NCBI GenBank assembly: GCA_019973155.2
Contig: BPQB01000002.1
Coordinates: forward strand, 310,001 to 374,000
Origin: Phanerochaete sordida
Taxonomy: Eukaryota > Basidiomycota > Agaricomycetes > Polyporales > Phanerochaetaceae
Reading direction: 5' to 3'
DNA length: 64,000 nucleotides
In this document: positions 12,525 to 24,048 of the stretch, in pieces
Numbering within the stretch: position 1 is the stretch's first letter
Layout: the number at the start of each line of letters is the position of its first letter
Program-made: the position numbers and the translations under genes
The notes under the pieces: generated by a model
Told to the model about the DNA's origin: nothing
Databases searched by the model: none
The model's input: the letters and a program-made list of their open reading frames with translations, nothing else

Positions 12525-13296
12525 TTTGAAAGCGTGCAAGGCCAACTTTTGGAGAGTAAGGGAGGAAGGACAAGTCTCTGTTGGTCTTGTCCTTTATATT
12601 CGAACATCCGTGTCAGGGTCAATCTGCGCAGCAGCCAACCCCGTGGCAGCATCGCGCTTCTGTGCGCAGCATGCCTCGGGCTCGAACGCCGAGCAGGATA
12701 GCGAGCGTTCGTGAAGTGTTGTCTCGCACGAGGAGGGCAACGATGTTGTTGTCAGAATAGCATTACTGTAACAAAGGCGTTGAAGTCAAAGTGGGTCGCC
12801 GGTCTGGAGCGAGCCAGGCGTCTCCGCGAAGAACGATATTAGGGTTCTAAGGTTGCGCGCTCGCGCCGTCTAGTTCTGACCACAGCGACGAGGTCTTGAT
12901 AACATGGCACGTATGTATGTCGTACTTGAAGCTTTACAGCGTCTCTATACTTACGCTAACATATACAGGGAAGTTTTCCTGGTCGCGGAGAGTCGGAGCT
13001 GCAGCCTGCAAGCTGCCATACGGGAGACTCGTCATCGTCGAGATCGCCCTCGTAGGACCCTGCATCTTCCAAGTAGATGAAGGTGGGAAGTCCGCGCAGG
13101 TGCAAGAGCCTCGAGGCCTCTTCATATTAGGGTTTGGCCTCGTGGCGCCCACTCATCGATACTGCGCTCGAACAGCATCGTGACGCGGACAGCCAAGCAT
13201 CGCAATACGCCCTCTGCCGACCTGACAGGTTAATTGTGAGCTCTAGTCCTGTCGCGACCTCTTTTCAGCGTTCTTACTACCACTCCCCAGACAGCG
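12525..13296. other. Divergent promoter region
   Basis: 772 nt between the minus-strand membrane protein and the plus-strand WD40 fusion gene. No convincing coding exon. cccccag-type acceptor sequence just before 13297 leaves open an intron in the 5' leader of the WD40 gene. Confidence 0.4.
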
Positions 13297-15860
13297 ATGC
13301 CGCCCTCACGTCGAGACCACAGCAGCATCTACGCCCAGGCTCTCACGACGACGCTCTCGCACGGCTACCCGCTTTGGTGGCCGGAGCCTCTCGAGACTGG
13401 CGAGATACAGATTGGCGATGTCGGATACATCGACGAAAATGGCGTCTTCGTCCGCCTGTTCAATACGGTGGACCCACAGCCCATTCCCAATCGCCATGTA
13501 CAGTTCGAGCCTGTGCCTCTGCCGGCCATGCGGAGCAGCCCCGCCGAGCACCACAACGCGATGGTTCCAGCACGGTACAGCAGTCGAGGAGTGGAGGAGA
13601 CGAGTGTTAAGGCGTCTGTTCAAGCGTTCGTCTCCGACTATTGCCCGTCTTCGCGCCCTGCTGACCCAGCACAGCGATGCCGCTCCAGGCGCGGCCGACC
13701 TCCAGCTTGAATACACGTGCAAGGAAGAGCAGGGAGCGATGCTCGTGCTGAAGAGCCCGGCAAAGGAGCTCTCGCTGCCGAACACCAAAGGCCTGCGCAC
13801 CTACGTCTCGACACAGTTCCCGCGCTGGCAACGCTTCCTCACCGAAGACCTCGACCTCGTCGACGACTACCTCAAGCGCATGTACTTCGTGCGCGGTTGG
13901 CTCAAGACGACGGCAGACTGGACCGTCACGGCGTTCGTCTCGTCGGGCGCGAAGTGGAAGATCGGCGCGCACGCAGGTGTCGGCGTCGGCGGGAGCGCAG
14001 GGCTCGACTACGCACAGGCAACGATGAGGACGGGACCTGTTGTCTCCCGCTGGGGCCATAAATTCTTGCCGCAGACTTCGGCGGTGGATGACCAGAAGGT
14101 GGACCAGTGCATCTTCATCAAGTACTACGCTGTCAAGCCACGGGGCTGGTTCCTGCCACCCAAGTTGGAAGCCGGCGCAGGCCCTGCGAGCTTGCCTGAC
14201 CGGCCAGGCGAAGACGCCGACCAGACTGTACTTGTAAGCGACGATGATTCAAATGAACTTCAACACGACGTGAGTTTCAATAAATGCAAGAATCTTGTTT
14301 GTTTGCTTACCTGGGTACAGGCGCCTGGATTGCCAATCGACGCTCTTCTCGACTACATCCTGGAGGTCAGCGTTATGCTCTTCGTCGCTGTTCTAGCCAC
14401 TCACGTGCCATAGAATTCTGAAGCAGACGTGGCGCTTGCCTGCGATGAAGACTTGCTAAACCTCGTTCAGGCAAGGTTCTTCTGACATCCATGTAGTCTG
14501 TCTAATTTATTCACCGTCAACAGGGATCAGGCGAGGAATGGCCACGCGACATGTCTCAGTTTCTCCAGCGAGTGAGGCCGCCGATCTCAATAGACGAGCA
14601 GAAATGTATGTACCTTACATTCTACATTGCCACTCGTCTGACTGCTTTCCAGGCGGGTCGATACCGCTCTACGAGAGCATTCGTCACCGGCGCCAATTCA
14701 TGAGCTTCGGCCATAGCCCGCAGAATGCCGACGAGGGCTTTACGCTCACAGACCACACGTCGCAGGCGGGTCGGACTGTCGACGGGCAGGTTCTGCTGGG
14801 CCCGGGAGCGACATCGTACGACTGGCCGCACCTTCAGTTTGCCCACAAAAACGTCGAAAATGGTTCAATCACATCGGCCGTCGTCTCTCCGAACGGCAAA
14901 TGGCTCGCCGCCGCTTTTGACGACGTCGCCGTCACCGTCTGGCGCCTGTGCGACGGCCGTGTCCTCCAGAACCTCGACGAAAACGGGCACATCGACACCA
15001 TTTGGACTGTCGCGTGGGCGCCCGACAGCACCACGCTCGCCTCGGGCTCCGCAGACCACGACGTTCTCGTCTGGGACGTCGCGCCTGGGCGCATCGTGCA
15101 TCGGCTCACTGCCCACACCGCGGACGTCACCGCGCTCGCCTACTCGCCCGATGGCGCAACCCTCGCCTCGGGCGGCGCCGACGCGGCCGTCCTTCTGTGG
15201 AACGCTGCGACCGGCACGCTCATCGCGACGCTCGCGGGGCACGGCATCGGCATCACGCGCGTGCTCTTCGCAAGCGACGGCGCACGGCTCGCGGCGTGCA
15301 CCGATGCGGCCGTCACGCTCTGGGACCCGCGCACGCACACTCGCGTCGCCGAGCTCCGCGGGCACACGAGCGCAGTGTGGGCCGCGGCCTTCGCGCCGCA
15401 GGGCGACCGCCTCGTCACGGGCAGCGAGGACGCGAGCGCGCGCGTCTGGAGCGCCGAGGACGGCGCCGAGCTCGCGACGATCCACGGGCACACGGGCGCG
15501 GTGTGGGCGGTCGCGTTTGCGCCTGCGGGCGACGAGATCGCGAGCGCGTCGTTCGACGGGAGCGTCGTGGTGTCGGACTCCTGGACCGCCGAGCGCAAGC
15601 ATGTCTTTGGCGAGGGCCAGACCACGCAGGTAGAGGCGGTGGCGTACTCGAAGGGCGGACACTTGGTTGCTGCTGGCTCTTCGGATGGGCATGTGCGGGT
15701 GTGGGACGCCAAGTCGGGCGAGGCTGTGGTCGAGTTCCGCGGCCACGAAGAGAAGGTGAAGAAAGTCGTCTTCACACCTGATGAGAAGGAACTCGTATCT
15801 GTCGCCGAGGATGGGACCATTAGGGCGTGGGGGCTTCTCGATACTCTGTGTCTTCTATGA
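13297..15860 (+). CDS. Unknown N-terminal domain fused to an eight-unit WD40 propeller
   Basis: About 770 residues in six exons with consistent phases. Exon 1 (13297 to about 13632) encodes SIYAQALTTTLSHGYPLWWP and GDVGYIDENGVFVRLFNTVD. Exon 2 (about 13682-14269) encodes DLQLEYTCKEEQGAMLVL and a region ending NELQHD. Two tiny exons add APGLPIDALLDYILE and NSEADVALACDEDLLNLVQ. Exon 5 adds GSGEEWPRDMSQFLQRVRPP. Exon 6 (about 14653-15860) begins GSIPLYES and runs into WD40 units ending VTVWR, VLVWD, VLLWN, VTLWD, ARVWS, VVVSD, VRVWD and IRAWG. The propeller is a protein-interaction platform; the N-terminal module belongs to a family I recognise only as a hypothetical basidiomycete domain. Intron 1 uses an unusual gttcgt donor and intron 4 a GC donor (gcaagg). 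Confidence 0.78.
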
Positions 15861-16077
15861 AAGGTTTTGTTCCGCTTCTCTCGTGCGGCCATACTTGTTC
15901 TTTGTGTTCTAATTACTTGCCTGCAAGGTGCGCGCTTTGAATATTGATATGAAAAGTGACAACCCCAGCTCGCTGCGATGGCATTCGTTGGATCCCATTC
16001 GAATATCTGCTCTACGAAGAGGGCGCGAAGACTATGCAACATGAACACCTGCCTTATACGTGCTAGACGCCACAACG

Positions 16078-16217
16078 TACGCGCTCCGTGCGGCGGAGAA
16101 GGCCTGTGCAGAGGGGTCCGAGGGCGATTGTACTGTCGCGGCCGCCCTGGCATGGAGCTCTGTATTAGCGATGTGTAATTTCAATGTGCAGTCGAGTTCG
16201 ACCAGCATCTCCTGAGT
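16078..16217 (+). pseudogene. Relic of the 3' end of the cystathionine gamma-synthase gene
   Basis: About 140 nt align with 11421-11556, covering the last 24 or so codons and the start of the 3' UTR. The relic reads ALRAAEKACAEGSEGDCTVA where the gene reads [20 protein letters not shown], and the UTR string tgtgtaatttcaatg is shared. The stop codon is changed (tag to tgg). Nothing upstream of 16078 matches the gene, so this is a truncated duplicate and is not expected to be translated. Confidence 0.82.
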
Positions 16218-16474
16218 GTACCATGTCTGTGCCTGGATCGCGAGCCAACGAAGCGGCGCAACGAATATCACCACCACACTCATCCATTTCTCTATCTACT
16301 ACATCTTACACACCGCCCCCACGTCCTCCCCTCCACCTTCGCAGGACCCGGGCCTTCTAGACCTGCCAGATGATACACAGCTCGATGGATACAATGGCTA
16401 ACACAGCTGCCTGCAAACGATGGTTCCGTCTAGAGCTACAGGGCCGCGCAGCACGCGTGCGCGACAGCACCCCC

Positions 16475-16498
16475 GCCGGCCGACCGCGCGCGGCCGGC
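16475..16498. repeat. GC-rich inverted repeat near the RLI1 3' end
   Basis: Arms gccggccg (16475-16482) and cggccggc (16491-16498) are perfect complements around an 8-nt loop, about 80 nt beyond the stop of the minus-strand RLI1 gene. It could shape the transcript end; this is not demonstrated. Confidence 0.45.
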
Positions 16499-16578
16499 CC
16501 CCGTCTATCCTACACCGGCGGGACCCAGGTCCGCGCCGAGAAGCGTATGGCGCATGCCCCATGCAATTAAGGGGACTT

Positions 16579-18737
16579 TCAGGAGGACTCCTCGAGGAAG
16601 AAGTAGTTGCCGGAGGCTGCGAGAGGAGGTCAGCAAAGGCTGGGAGTGCACGGGCTCGGAGGACGTACCCTTCTGCTCGCGGTCCTTGATCGAGTTCAGC
16701 TTGTTGACACGCGGACGGTAGTTCGTCGGGTCACGGCGGAAAGTGATCTCGAGCGAGGCCAAGAACTTGTTCATACCGGTCAGCAGCGACTGCGGCCTGT
16801 AGAGCAAGTATCAATGTCGGGTGAGAGCAAAGGGCCTCAGAATGATACGTACGGCGTGGCAGTGGCAGCGACGGCGGGCTGACCCTCGAACACAATGACA
16901 CGGTCCGCGAGGTAGGTGGCCATGATGAAATCGTGCTCAATGACGAACGCGGTCTTCTTCGCGTGGAGGATGAAGCGCTTGATGACCTTGCTCGCGATGA
17001 TACGCTGCTCGGAGTCGAGGAAGGACGAGGGCTCGTCGAGGAGGTAGACGCTGACGTTGGGCTTGCCGAGCGCGAGGACGATGGCGACACGCTGGAGCTC
17101 TCCTCCGGAGAGCGTCTTGACGTCCTGGTCGATGATGTTGTCGAGGTTCATCGGCTTGACGACGTCCGTCTGGAACTGCGGGTGCATGAACGCCTGCTTG
17201 ATCTGCTTGATGAGCAGCATGCGGACCGAGCCCGGGAACTTGGGCGAGATCGTCTGCGGCTTGAGCGACACCGCGAACTGCTGGCGGTCCGTCTCGACGT
17301 CGGGCGTGTCGCCCGCGAGCAGGCGCACGAACGTCGTCTTGCCCGTGCCGTTCTCTCCGAGCATGACGATGATCTCCGAGTCCGTGAAGCTGCCAGACTC
17401 GACGGTAAGCTTGAAACCGCCGAGGGTCTTCGTCATGGCAGGGTACTGGTAGTGGCGGGTCTTGTCGATGAGGATCTCCTCCGCAGTCTCGACCATCTTG
17501 AAGGAGAGCGACTCCTCGCGGAACCGCAGGTTCTCCGTCGGAATGAAGCCGTCCAGGAAGATATTGATACCTTCACGGACAGAGTAGGGCATAGTGACGA
17601 CACCGTACATAGACGGCTTGCCGTACAAGCAACAGATGAAGTCAGACAGGTAATCGAGGACAGCCAAGTCGTGCTCGACGGTGATGACGTAGTTAGAGGA
17701 GGTGAGGAGGCTGCGGATGACCTCGGCGGCGACGAGACGTTGCCTGATATCGAGGTAGGAAGAAGGCTCGTCGAACATGTAGACGTCGGCCTTCTGAATG
17801 CAGGTCATGGCGATGGCGAACCGTTGCAGCTCTCCACCAGAGAGCTGGTTGATTTCGCGGGTCAAGACCTTGTTCAGCTCAAGGACGTCGAGGAGGTGCT
17901 GCTTGTTGTCAAGCTCAGCCTTGTTGTCGAGCATGTCGGTAACGGTCATGACACCCTTGATGGCACGGGGGATGTGGTCGACATACTGCGGCTTGATGAG
18001 AGCCTTGAGGTTGTCTTCCAAAACCTTGGTGAAGTAATTCTGGAGCTCTGAGCCACGGAAGTACTTGAGGATCTCCTGCCAGTCTGGGGGATCCTGAGCA
18101 AAGCGTCAGCTGAGACATCGCAGACGAACAGGTAGACGCACATCGTAGCGACCAAGGTTAGGCTTCAGCTTCCCAGCAAGGATCTTCAGCGCGGTACTCT
18201 TTCCGATACCGTTGGTACCGACAAGACCGAGCACTTGGCCCGGACGGGGAGTAGGAAGACGGTGGAGCTTGAACGAGTTCGCGGTATAACGATGTGTGAC
18301 TTGCGAATCCAAGTTTGTGGGCAGGTTAATGATGGCGATGGCTTCAAAGGGGCATCTAGTTCGGAGGTAAGTCTTTTGGCATTCGCCCCGCGACGTATGC
18401 GGGTCGCAGAACAGTGAGGGCGGCGTACTTCTTGACACAGATACCACATCCAATGCACAGGAACTCCGAGATGAACGCGATCTTGTCCGAGGGCTTGACC
18501 TCGATACAGAGCTTGCCTAGCCAGCCAACATTCAATCTCGAGAGCCCACTGAGCAGCCTAGCCGCAGAACGTACCCATCTTCACGACGGGACATGACTGA
18601 CGAAAGGTCGGGTTAGCGAGGTGATCTCGACGATTCCGCCGCGGATTTGGGCGCACCTTTTTGCATTCCTGCGCGCAACGCTTGGGCTTGCATCGGTTGG
18701 CGTCGACAATGGCGATACGGGTGATTTTGTCGGCCAT
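16579..18737 (-). CDS. RLI1: RNase L inhibitor / ABCE1 ribosome-recycling ATPase
   Basis: Iron-sulfur ABC ATPase that splits post-termination ribosomes; essential, cytosolic and nuclear. Start [20 protein letters not shown] at 18737. Two [4Fe-4S] Cys clusters: [22 protein letters not shown] and [20 protein letters not shown]. ATPase site 1: [32 protein letters not shown]. ATPase site 2: [32 protein letters not shown]. The tail ends [18 protein letters not shown], then the last mini-exon [16 protein letters not shown] at 16579, close to the usual NYFFLDD end of the family. All catalytic motifs are intact and length is normal (about 605 residues). Divergently arranged with the isoaspartate methyltransferase gene. 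Confidence 0.96.
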
Positions 18738-19175
18738 GGCGGCGGCGTCGACGAGCAGGAGAGTGAGGTCGTTTCTGGCGGTGCGCGCATCTGTAAATTT
18801 CGCGGTGTGCGGTCCCGGGCCACGTGGAGTCCACGTGTGCGGCGTCGGCCAGTCACATCGCATCCATTTGCCCCGCGTTTGGCAGCCCCTCGTCCTTCCC
18901 CGTATCCTCCATCCTCTAGGCGAAATTCTGGCGAAATCTACCCCCTCGACGCGCTGCACGGCGACCACGAACCGCAAATAAATGTCTCTTGCGATATCTC
19001 ATGGCTGTCCCACGAATTACTTGTGTTTCCAGCTCCTGTGCACGCCTGACGTCAGATGATCTCTCTCCTAGCCGCGCTCTGCACCTCGAGACTCGGATGT
19101 CACTCTGCCTCCCGTTGTCTATGATCTAGTCGCCTCATCTACGCCGTCGACTCTGTCCGTATCGTCGCTCTCAGC
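18738..19175. other. Shared promoter of RLI1 and the isoaspartate methyltransferase
   Basis: 438 nt between two divergent starts. Pyrimidine tracts (ctcccgttgtct, ctctccta) and no TATA box, as expected for housekeeping genes. Confidence 0.5.
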
Positions 19176-20175
19176 ATGGCATGGAGATGTACGGGAAGGA
19201 ATAGCGCAGAACTCATAAACAACCTGACCAAGCATGGCATCATCCAGTCCGAGACTGTAGCCAACGTATGTGTCCCCCAGATGCGTGTCGTCTTTCCGTG
19301 CTTGACTCTATGCTTAGGCCATGTCCAAAGTTGACCGTGCGCACTATGTGGTAGACACAATCAACGCATACGAAGATTCCCCTCAGTACGCTTGCAGCCT
19401 CGTCTGCTGATTTCGCCATCTGAGCGGTCGTGAAGATACATAGGGCACGATGCCACCATCTCAGCTCCACATATGGTGAGTTCTCTCTCTGATCCCGTAC
19501 CGCTCCAGGCTCGAGCTCGCCCTAGCATGCCCATGCACTCCAATATCTGCTTCCGTACATCAAGCCAGGAGGACGTGTGCTCGACGTGGGATCCGGCTCG
19601 GGCTATCTTGTAGCGGTCCTCCACCACCTCGTCTCTGGTGCCCCTGCGACTCCAGGCAAGGTCGTCGGCATCGAGCACATTCCCGAGCTCGTCAAGTTCT
19701 CGGTGGACAACTTGCAGAAGGACGGGTTAGGAGACGCCCTGGACGATGGACGTATTGAGATAGTCGAGGGCGACGGCAGACAAGGTGCGTTCCTCAACAC
19801 AGCACTATGTGCGCCAGTATTCAATCGTTGCCCAAGGATACCCACCATCCGCTCCGTACGACGCCATCCATGTTGGCGCCGCCGCGCCTGTCCTGCCCGA
19901 AGCCCTCGTCAACCAACTTGCAAGCCCCGGACGTATGTTCATTCCTGTCGGGACAGACGAACAGGCCATCTGGCAAGTAGACAAAGACGAGAACGGAGGC
20001 GTGACGAAAAGGATGCTCTTTGGTGTTATGGTGTGTGCCGCCCCTTCTCGCCCGCTCTCGCGCAGCTGATGAGGCTTTGTAGTACGTTCCGCTGACGGAC
20101 AGAAAGACAAAGGTGAGCTGTAAGGGACTTTGCATCGAGCGCGATACTGACCGAGCTTTGTAGCCAACATTCTGA
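19176..20175 (+). CDS. Protein-L-isoaspartate O-methyltransferase
   Basis: SAM-dependent repair enzyme that methylates abnormal isoaspartyl residues in aged proteins; cytosolic. Exons joined in phase: [53 protein letters not shown] (conserved substrate loop), [20 protein letters not shown] running into VGSGSGYL (SAM motif I), [18 protein letters not shown], then [20 protein letters not shown] and GRMFIPVG, and short 3' exons ending [10 protein letters not shown] and PTF-stop at 20173-20175. Length is about 225-230 residues, as in eukaryotic PCMT1. Seven or more introns make it one of the most intron-dense genes here. All core motifs are present. Confidence 0.93.
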
Positions 20176-20702
20176 GTCCCAAGGTTTCGAATGAGGAAGA
20201 AAGTGTACATTAGTGGACCTGTTCTACCAGGGATGGCATACACAGACTCTCTCGAATTGTTTCGAAAATGAGCCGCGTTTCTAGACTGAGGCCTGGTAAG
20301 TCCCTAGTGCGCGCCCACTGCCCGACGCGCCGCTCCAGGACGTGGCGCCAAGCGTGGCGTCCGCTTTTCCCAAGTACTCCTGGTCATCCGCGGACTTGTC
20401 AAACGCTTGTAAGCCCTGATCGACCACGGATGCAAAGGGGAGAACACTGGATTGGCGGATAGCCGTAGTGCTAGTGCTTGGCTAGTACCGCTTCATGGAT
20501 ATTGCGCCGAAAATTTCGTCGCCGTAGTTTTCCGTCTCTTTGCGGAGGTCACCCGGCTTGATGGTCCACGCAGACCTCGACCCCGACCGCCACCTATATC
20601 TTGGAGGTGCATCATTTCGCTTCTTCCTTCCTGCCCGAGCAAAGGCTAACTCACGCCAGAAACAATCGGGCTATCACAAGCGCCCGAGTAAACGTACACG
20701 CG
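20176..20702. other. Intergenic region before the MYND array
   Basis: About 530 nt. No exon with family similarity was found; an in-frame upstream extension of the next gene exists from 20601 but is not favoured. Confidence 0.35.
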
Positions 20703-22583
20703 ATGCGAGGCAGATATTCGAAGCTCGCATGCCAGTTCGAAGATGCGCCCGACGCTCGCAGATTCCTGCTGCAGCACCCTTCGGCGTGGACCACTCTACT
20801 CCGCGAAGCCCTGGCAGATGTGCGCCACAATGCGAAAAGGGTGCGCGGCTATATACTCGCCATGGCAGACACCGTTCGCGCTGCGCCCCGCGAAGCATGG
20901 CGCCTCGTAGCGTCGCATCCGTCGCAGTTCGTCGAATACCTCGCGCGCTTCGTCTCGGCGAAGTGCTTGTGCGGCTACACCAAAGAGGAGCTGGCGTCGC
21001 CTGGAGATCAGCATATGAACATCCTCGTGAGTCTCTTTCGTTCCTGCAGGGTCTAAGTTGGTGGGATGTTGAATCTTGAGCTACAGTCAGTCGTTACTGC
21101 TTCGATGGAGCTGCTCGAGGCATGTCTCCAGCGGCTGTCAGACATGTCGAATTCGGCGGCAGACGGTGTCCTGGATGTTCTTGAGGACGACTTTCCTCGG
21201 CTTTGGAGCGACCTGTGGGATGTCCGCGAGCCGCTCTTAACATCCCACATCGCCAACGCCAGGATCGGAACTTGTGACCACGGCGATTCCTGTCTGCATG
21301 GCACGCCACTTGGTGCGCTGGCCATGCTGGCCATGGCGGTGGTCGAGGCGCTGCAGGCACAAGAGTAAGTGACTTTGCAACTGTGTCCTACAAGCGTGTC
21401 CTGACGGCCGCGCAGTATCTCTACGGAGCCGACCACGTCCCGCATACCGCACCTGCTGCTCTTCATCTGGATCTACGCCACGGACCACGCGCTGTGCCTG
21501 TACGCCGCGCGGAGCGCGAAGGAAATCCTGCTGGGCGACTCCAAGTCCTGGGGGTGTTTCCACCGCAACTTCACGCGGGGCTGCACGGACCGCGCGCGGG
21601 TGGTCGACGCGTTCCTGCGCGACTGGCACGACCGGCGCACGCGCGACGGCGACCTGTACGACTCGATGATGCTCGCGGTGATCTTCTTCTGCAGGATGGA
21701 CCGCACGTACGGCACGGTGCTCGCGCCGCAGACGCCTGCAGAGCGCGAGCTCATACCGGCGGCGCTCGCGGCGGCTCGCCGCCAGACGTGCTCGCCGGGC
21801 TGCACGGACTGCGCGCACCCCGTCATACGCCCGCTTTGTCTTCTGTTGCAGTAAGTCTCCGAGGCGCGGCGAGCGGTCCAGGGCCTGACGAAACTACGCA
21901 GACCCGCTTTCGAGACGGACGAGGAGGTCACCCACTTCACCACGGAGGATCTCTGCGGAATCATCGGGCTCGTAGCCAAGAACTTGGTTTTCATCATAGA
22001 AGACGAGACTCGGGCGAAACCAGGTATGTACAATATCCGAGGCCCTCTCGCCCGTGCTGGACTATGATGCTGATAAGATCCTCAGACAATCTGCTCAATA
22101 TCGTCGATGGCTGTCGCACTTTGCTTCTTGAGAAATACGACTCTGCAGACTCCAAGGCTCTCGCCCTGCGCCACCGCACATACGAGGCGTGGTCCAACAG
22201 CCTACGCGTTCTTGGCAATCCAGCGACCATGCCAGCGATGGACCCGGATTGGGATGATTTCCTGGACATGTGGAAATATGAACTGGGCGCGGACCTCCAA
22301 CCAGACGATGCCCTGAGAGCACAGCACCCTGTCGCGGCAGACCGGCGCCACTGCAATTGGAGTGGGTGTCTGTGCAGCGCGCACGAGCCGCCCCATCGTG
22401 TCAAGGTCTGCAAGGGCTGCTGGTCGGTCGTGTACTGCGGCAAAGACTGCCAGGAAAAGTGTGTGTTTGCTTCGATACGCCGAGTTCCAGCTGGCTGACA
22501 TGGACACTGACAGCGACTGGACGAAGGGCGGTCATCGAGAGCGGTGCTTGCGCACGAAGGCGCCATCTGCAGACACGTCTTAG
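20703..22583 (+). CDS. MYND-type zinc finger protein, paralogue B
   Basis: Function unknown. ATG 20703 gives MRGRYSKLACQFEDAPDARR, the position matching the other copies. Landmarks: KCLCGYTKEELASPGDQHMN before intron 1; DDFPRLWSDLWDVREPLL in exon 2; SRIPHLLLFIWIYATDHA in exon 3, followed by LRDWHDRRTRDGDLYDSMML; FTTEDLCGIIGLVAKNLVFI in the next exon; then LRHRTYEAWSNSLRVLG and the zinc region CNWSGCLCSAHEPPH, VKVCKGCW, YCGKDCQE. The last exon SDWTKGGHRERC provides the final His and Cys and stops at 22581-22583. Exon 3 has a very GC-rich insert relative to its paralogues. Confidence 0.8.
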
Positions 22584-22982
22584 GATGCAACGCCAACCCG
22601 TCTGCGACGGATCAATAGATGGTGCCGCGCGGACTCGGCCGTTGGTCCCTGCGCTGGCAGTGTCTCCGAACCATATCACTCGAACTCGACGACATCTTAT
22701 GACCGTCGGGCGGGTGCCTTTTATTTCTTTTAACTTGTGTGACTGGCCTTATTCTAGCCATAATTACCTCTAATATCTCGTGTTCTATCGCCCCATGTAT
22801 ATCACCCGGATTTCTTCCCTAGATGCCTGACTGGACTGCGGCCGACACTGTACCCGACCCCAGATAGTGAGGCGAGAGCCTTGGCCCTCAGCCGCATGTG
22901 TAGCTCAATTTATTTCAGCATACTGTTACCCACAATCCTGCTTGACGCCACCGTCGCCTCCCAGCTGGCCGTCTTCGTGTTC
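22584..22982. other. Spacer between MYND paralogue B and the MYND relic
   Basis: About 400 nt with no recognised exon or repeat. Confidence 0.35.
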
Positions 22983-23215
22983 GACACTCTGGATGCGGCT
23001 GGGACGGGTGCCTCTGTAGCGTGCATATTAAGCCCGCGCATTGCTTGAGGGTGTGCAAGGGCTGCTGGCTCGTGGCTTGCTGCGGGGCGCAGTGTCAGAA
23101 GAGGTGCGTGCGAGGGTATCATGCGCGTTTCGAACAGTTCGTTGATTTCGCTGGCATGCAGCGACTGGGAGCGTGGTGTGCATAGAGCACGATGCGCATC
23201 CTGGAGAGACCCACG
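22983..23215 (+). pseudogene. Relic of a MYND paralogue (zinc-finger end only)
   Basis: 22983-23105 matches the zinc-finger exon of paralogue C (28870-29003): tgcggctgggacgggtg, then the HCLRVCKGCW and CCGAQCQKR codons. Relative to that gene there are two extra bases after gtgcat (about 23026), which break the frame, and the usual YC is changed to CC. The intron that follows still ends in gcag and is followed by an exon reading SDWERGVHRARC, where one Gly of the GGH signature is Val. No upstream exons are present. A truncated, decayed tandem copy. Confidence 0.82.
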
Positions 23216-23920
23216 TCGGACTGAGATGGGAATTCGTTTGTCGACAATACTTATCCGCACGTCGCTGTTGAGGGTCGCCTCACATGACTGTCGTGCAACG
23301 TTGGAAGCTGAAGGTCAGAGTACGTGAGCTGTTGTACAATGTGTTTTTACCACCATTCATCGGAGCCTAGTAGACACGCAGAATTTTCGTATATGGTGAT
23401 CCCTACCAAGGGTCCTTGGAGTTTTTAGGTTTTTGGAGGATGCGATTACCGAGGTTGGCGGCCGGCGGTTGGGCAGGTCGACTTCTCTGAGCCTTTGGAC
23501 ATGTGAGTATAGCGGATCTCTGTATACTCCCAGAACTTGATTCTACAGCCTCCGGAAACCAGCATCGGATTTAAGGCCTAAGGGTGTCTCGCTCCGATGT
23601 ACTCGTCATTCTGGCTCTAGAATGTAGCTGGCAGAACGAGCGCTGTGATGCCTTTGTACAAAGTCACTGCTAAATCCCAGCATGCCAAACGTCGCCACAA
23701 AGTTTGGCAGTGACAGGAGGCACAATTTGCATTGCGTTTACGTGTCTCGCCCTTCTCCCCGTATACGATGCTCCGTGTCGCGGCGTATCCAGGCGGTCTG
23801 ACCGGAGCTCGAGGACGGCGGCATACCGTGGCTTACTCAGTAGATTTGTCCAACCTCTATCCTCATTGTCTTGTATGCAATTCTAGGGGGTGAAGCTCCG
23901 GGAGTAGCTCGTGCAACGGC
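23216..23920. other. Intergenic region
   Basis: About 700 nt of moderate AT content between the MYND relic and the TATA box of the next gene. No coding exon seen. Confidence 0.35.
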
Positions 23921-23930
23921 GTATATATAC
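23921..23930 (+). promoter_or_regulatory. TATA box of the small ET79-like gene
   Basis: gtatatatac, about 120 nt before the ATG at 24049. Between them a gtaggt donor (about 23993) and a ctgcag acceptor (24043) suggest an intron in the 5' leader. Confidence 0.5.
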
Positions 23931-24048
23931 CTCCACACCACACTTGTCGAACCGACCAATCCGAGCAGAACCACTCCAGTTTCTGAAAACGCTGTAGGTG
24001 AACCGCCATAGATCGGCTGCTTGGGGTTGCTTATCCCCTGCAGGAGCA

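Noticed and set aside
14865..15746. Minus-strand open frame of 293 codons over the WD40 repeats
   Set aside because: Shadow of GC-rich WD40 codons; its Arg/Ala-rich product has no domain.
16933..18051. Plus-strand open frame of 372 codons
   Set aside because: Exactly antisense to RLI1, whose motifs and splice sites are unmistakable. The product is Arg/Asp/Leu-rich low-complexity sequence, as expected from the codon bias of the real gene.
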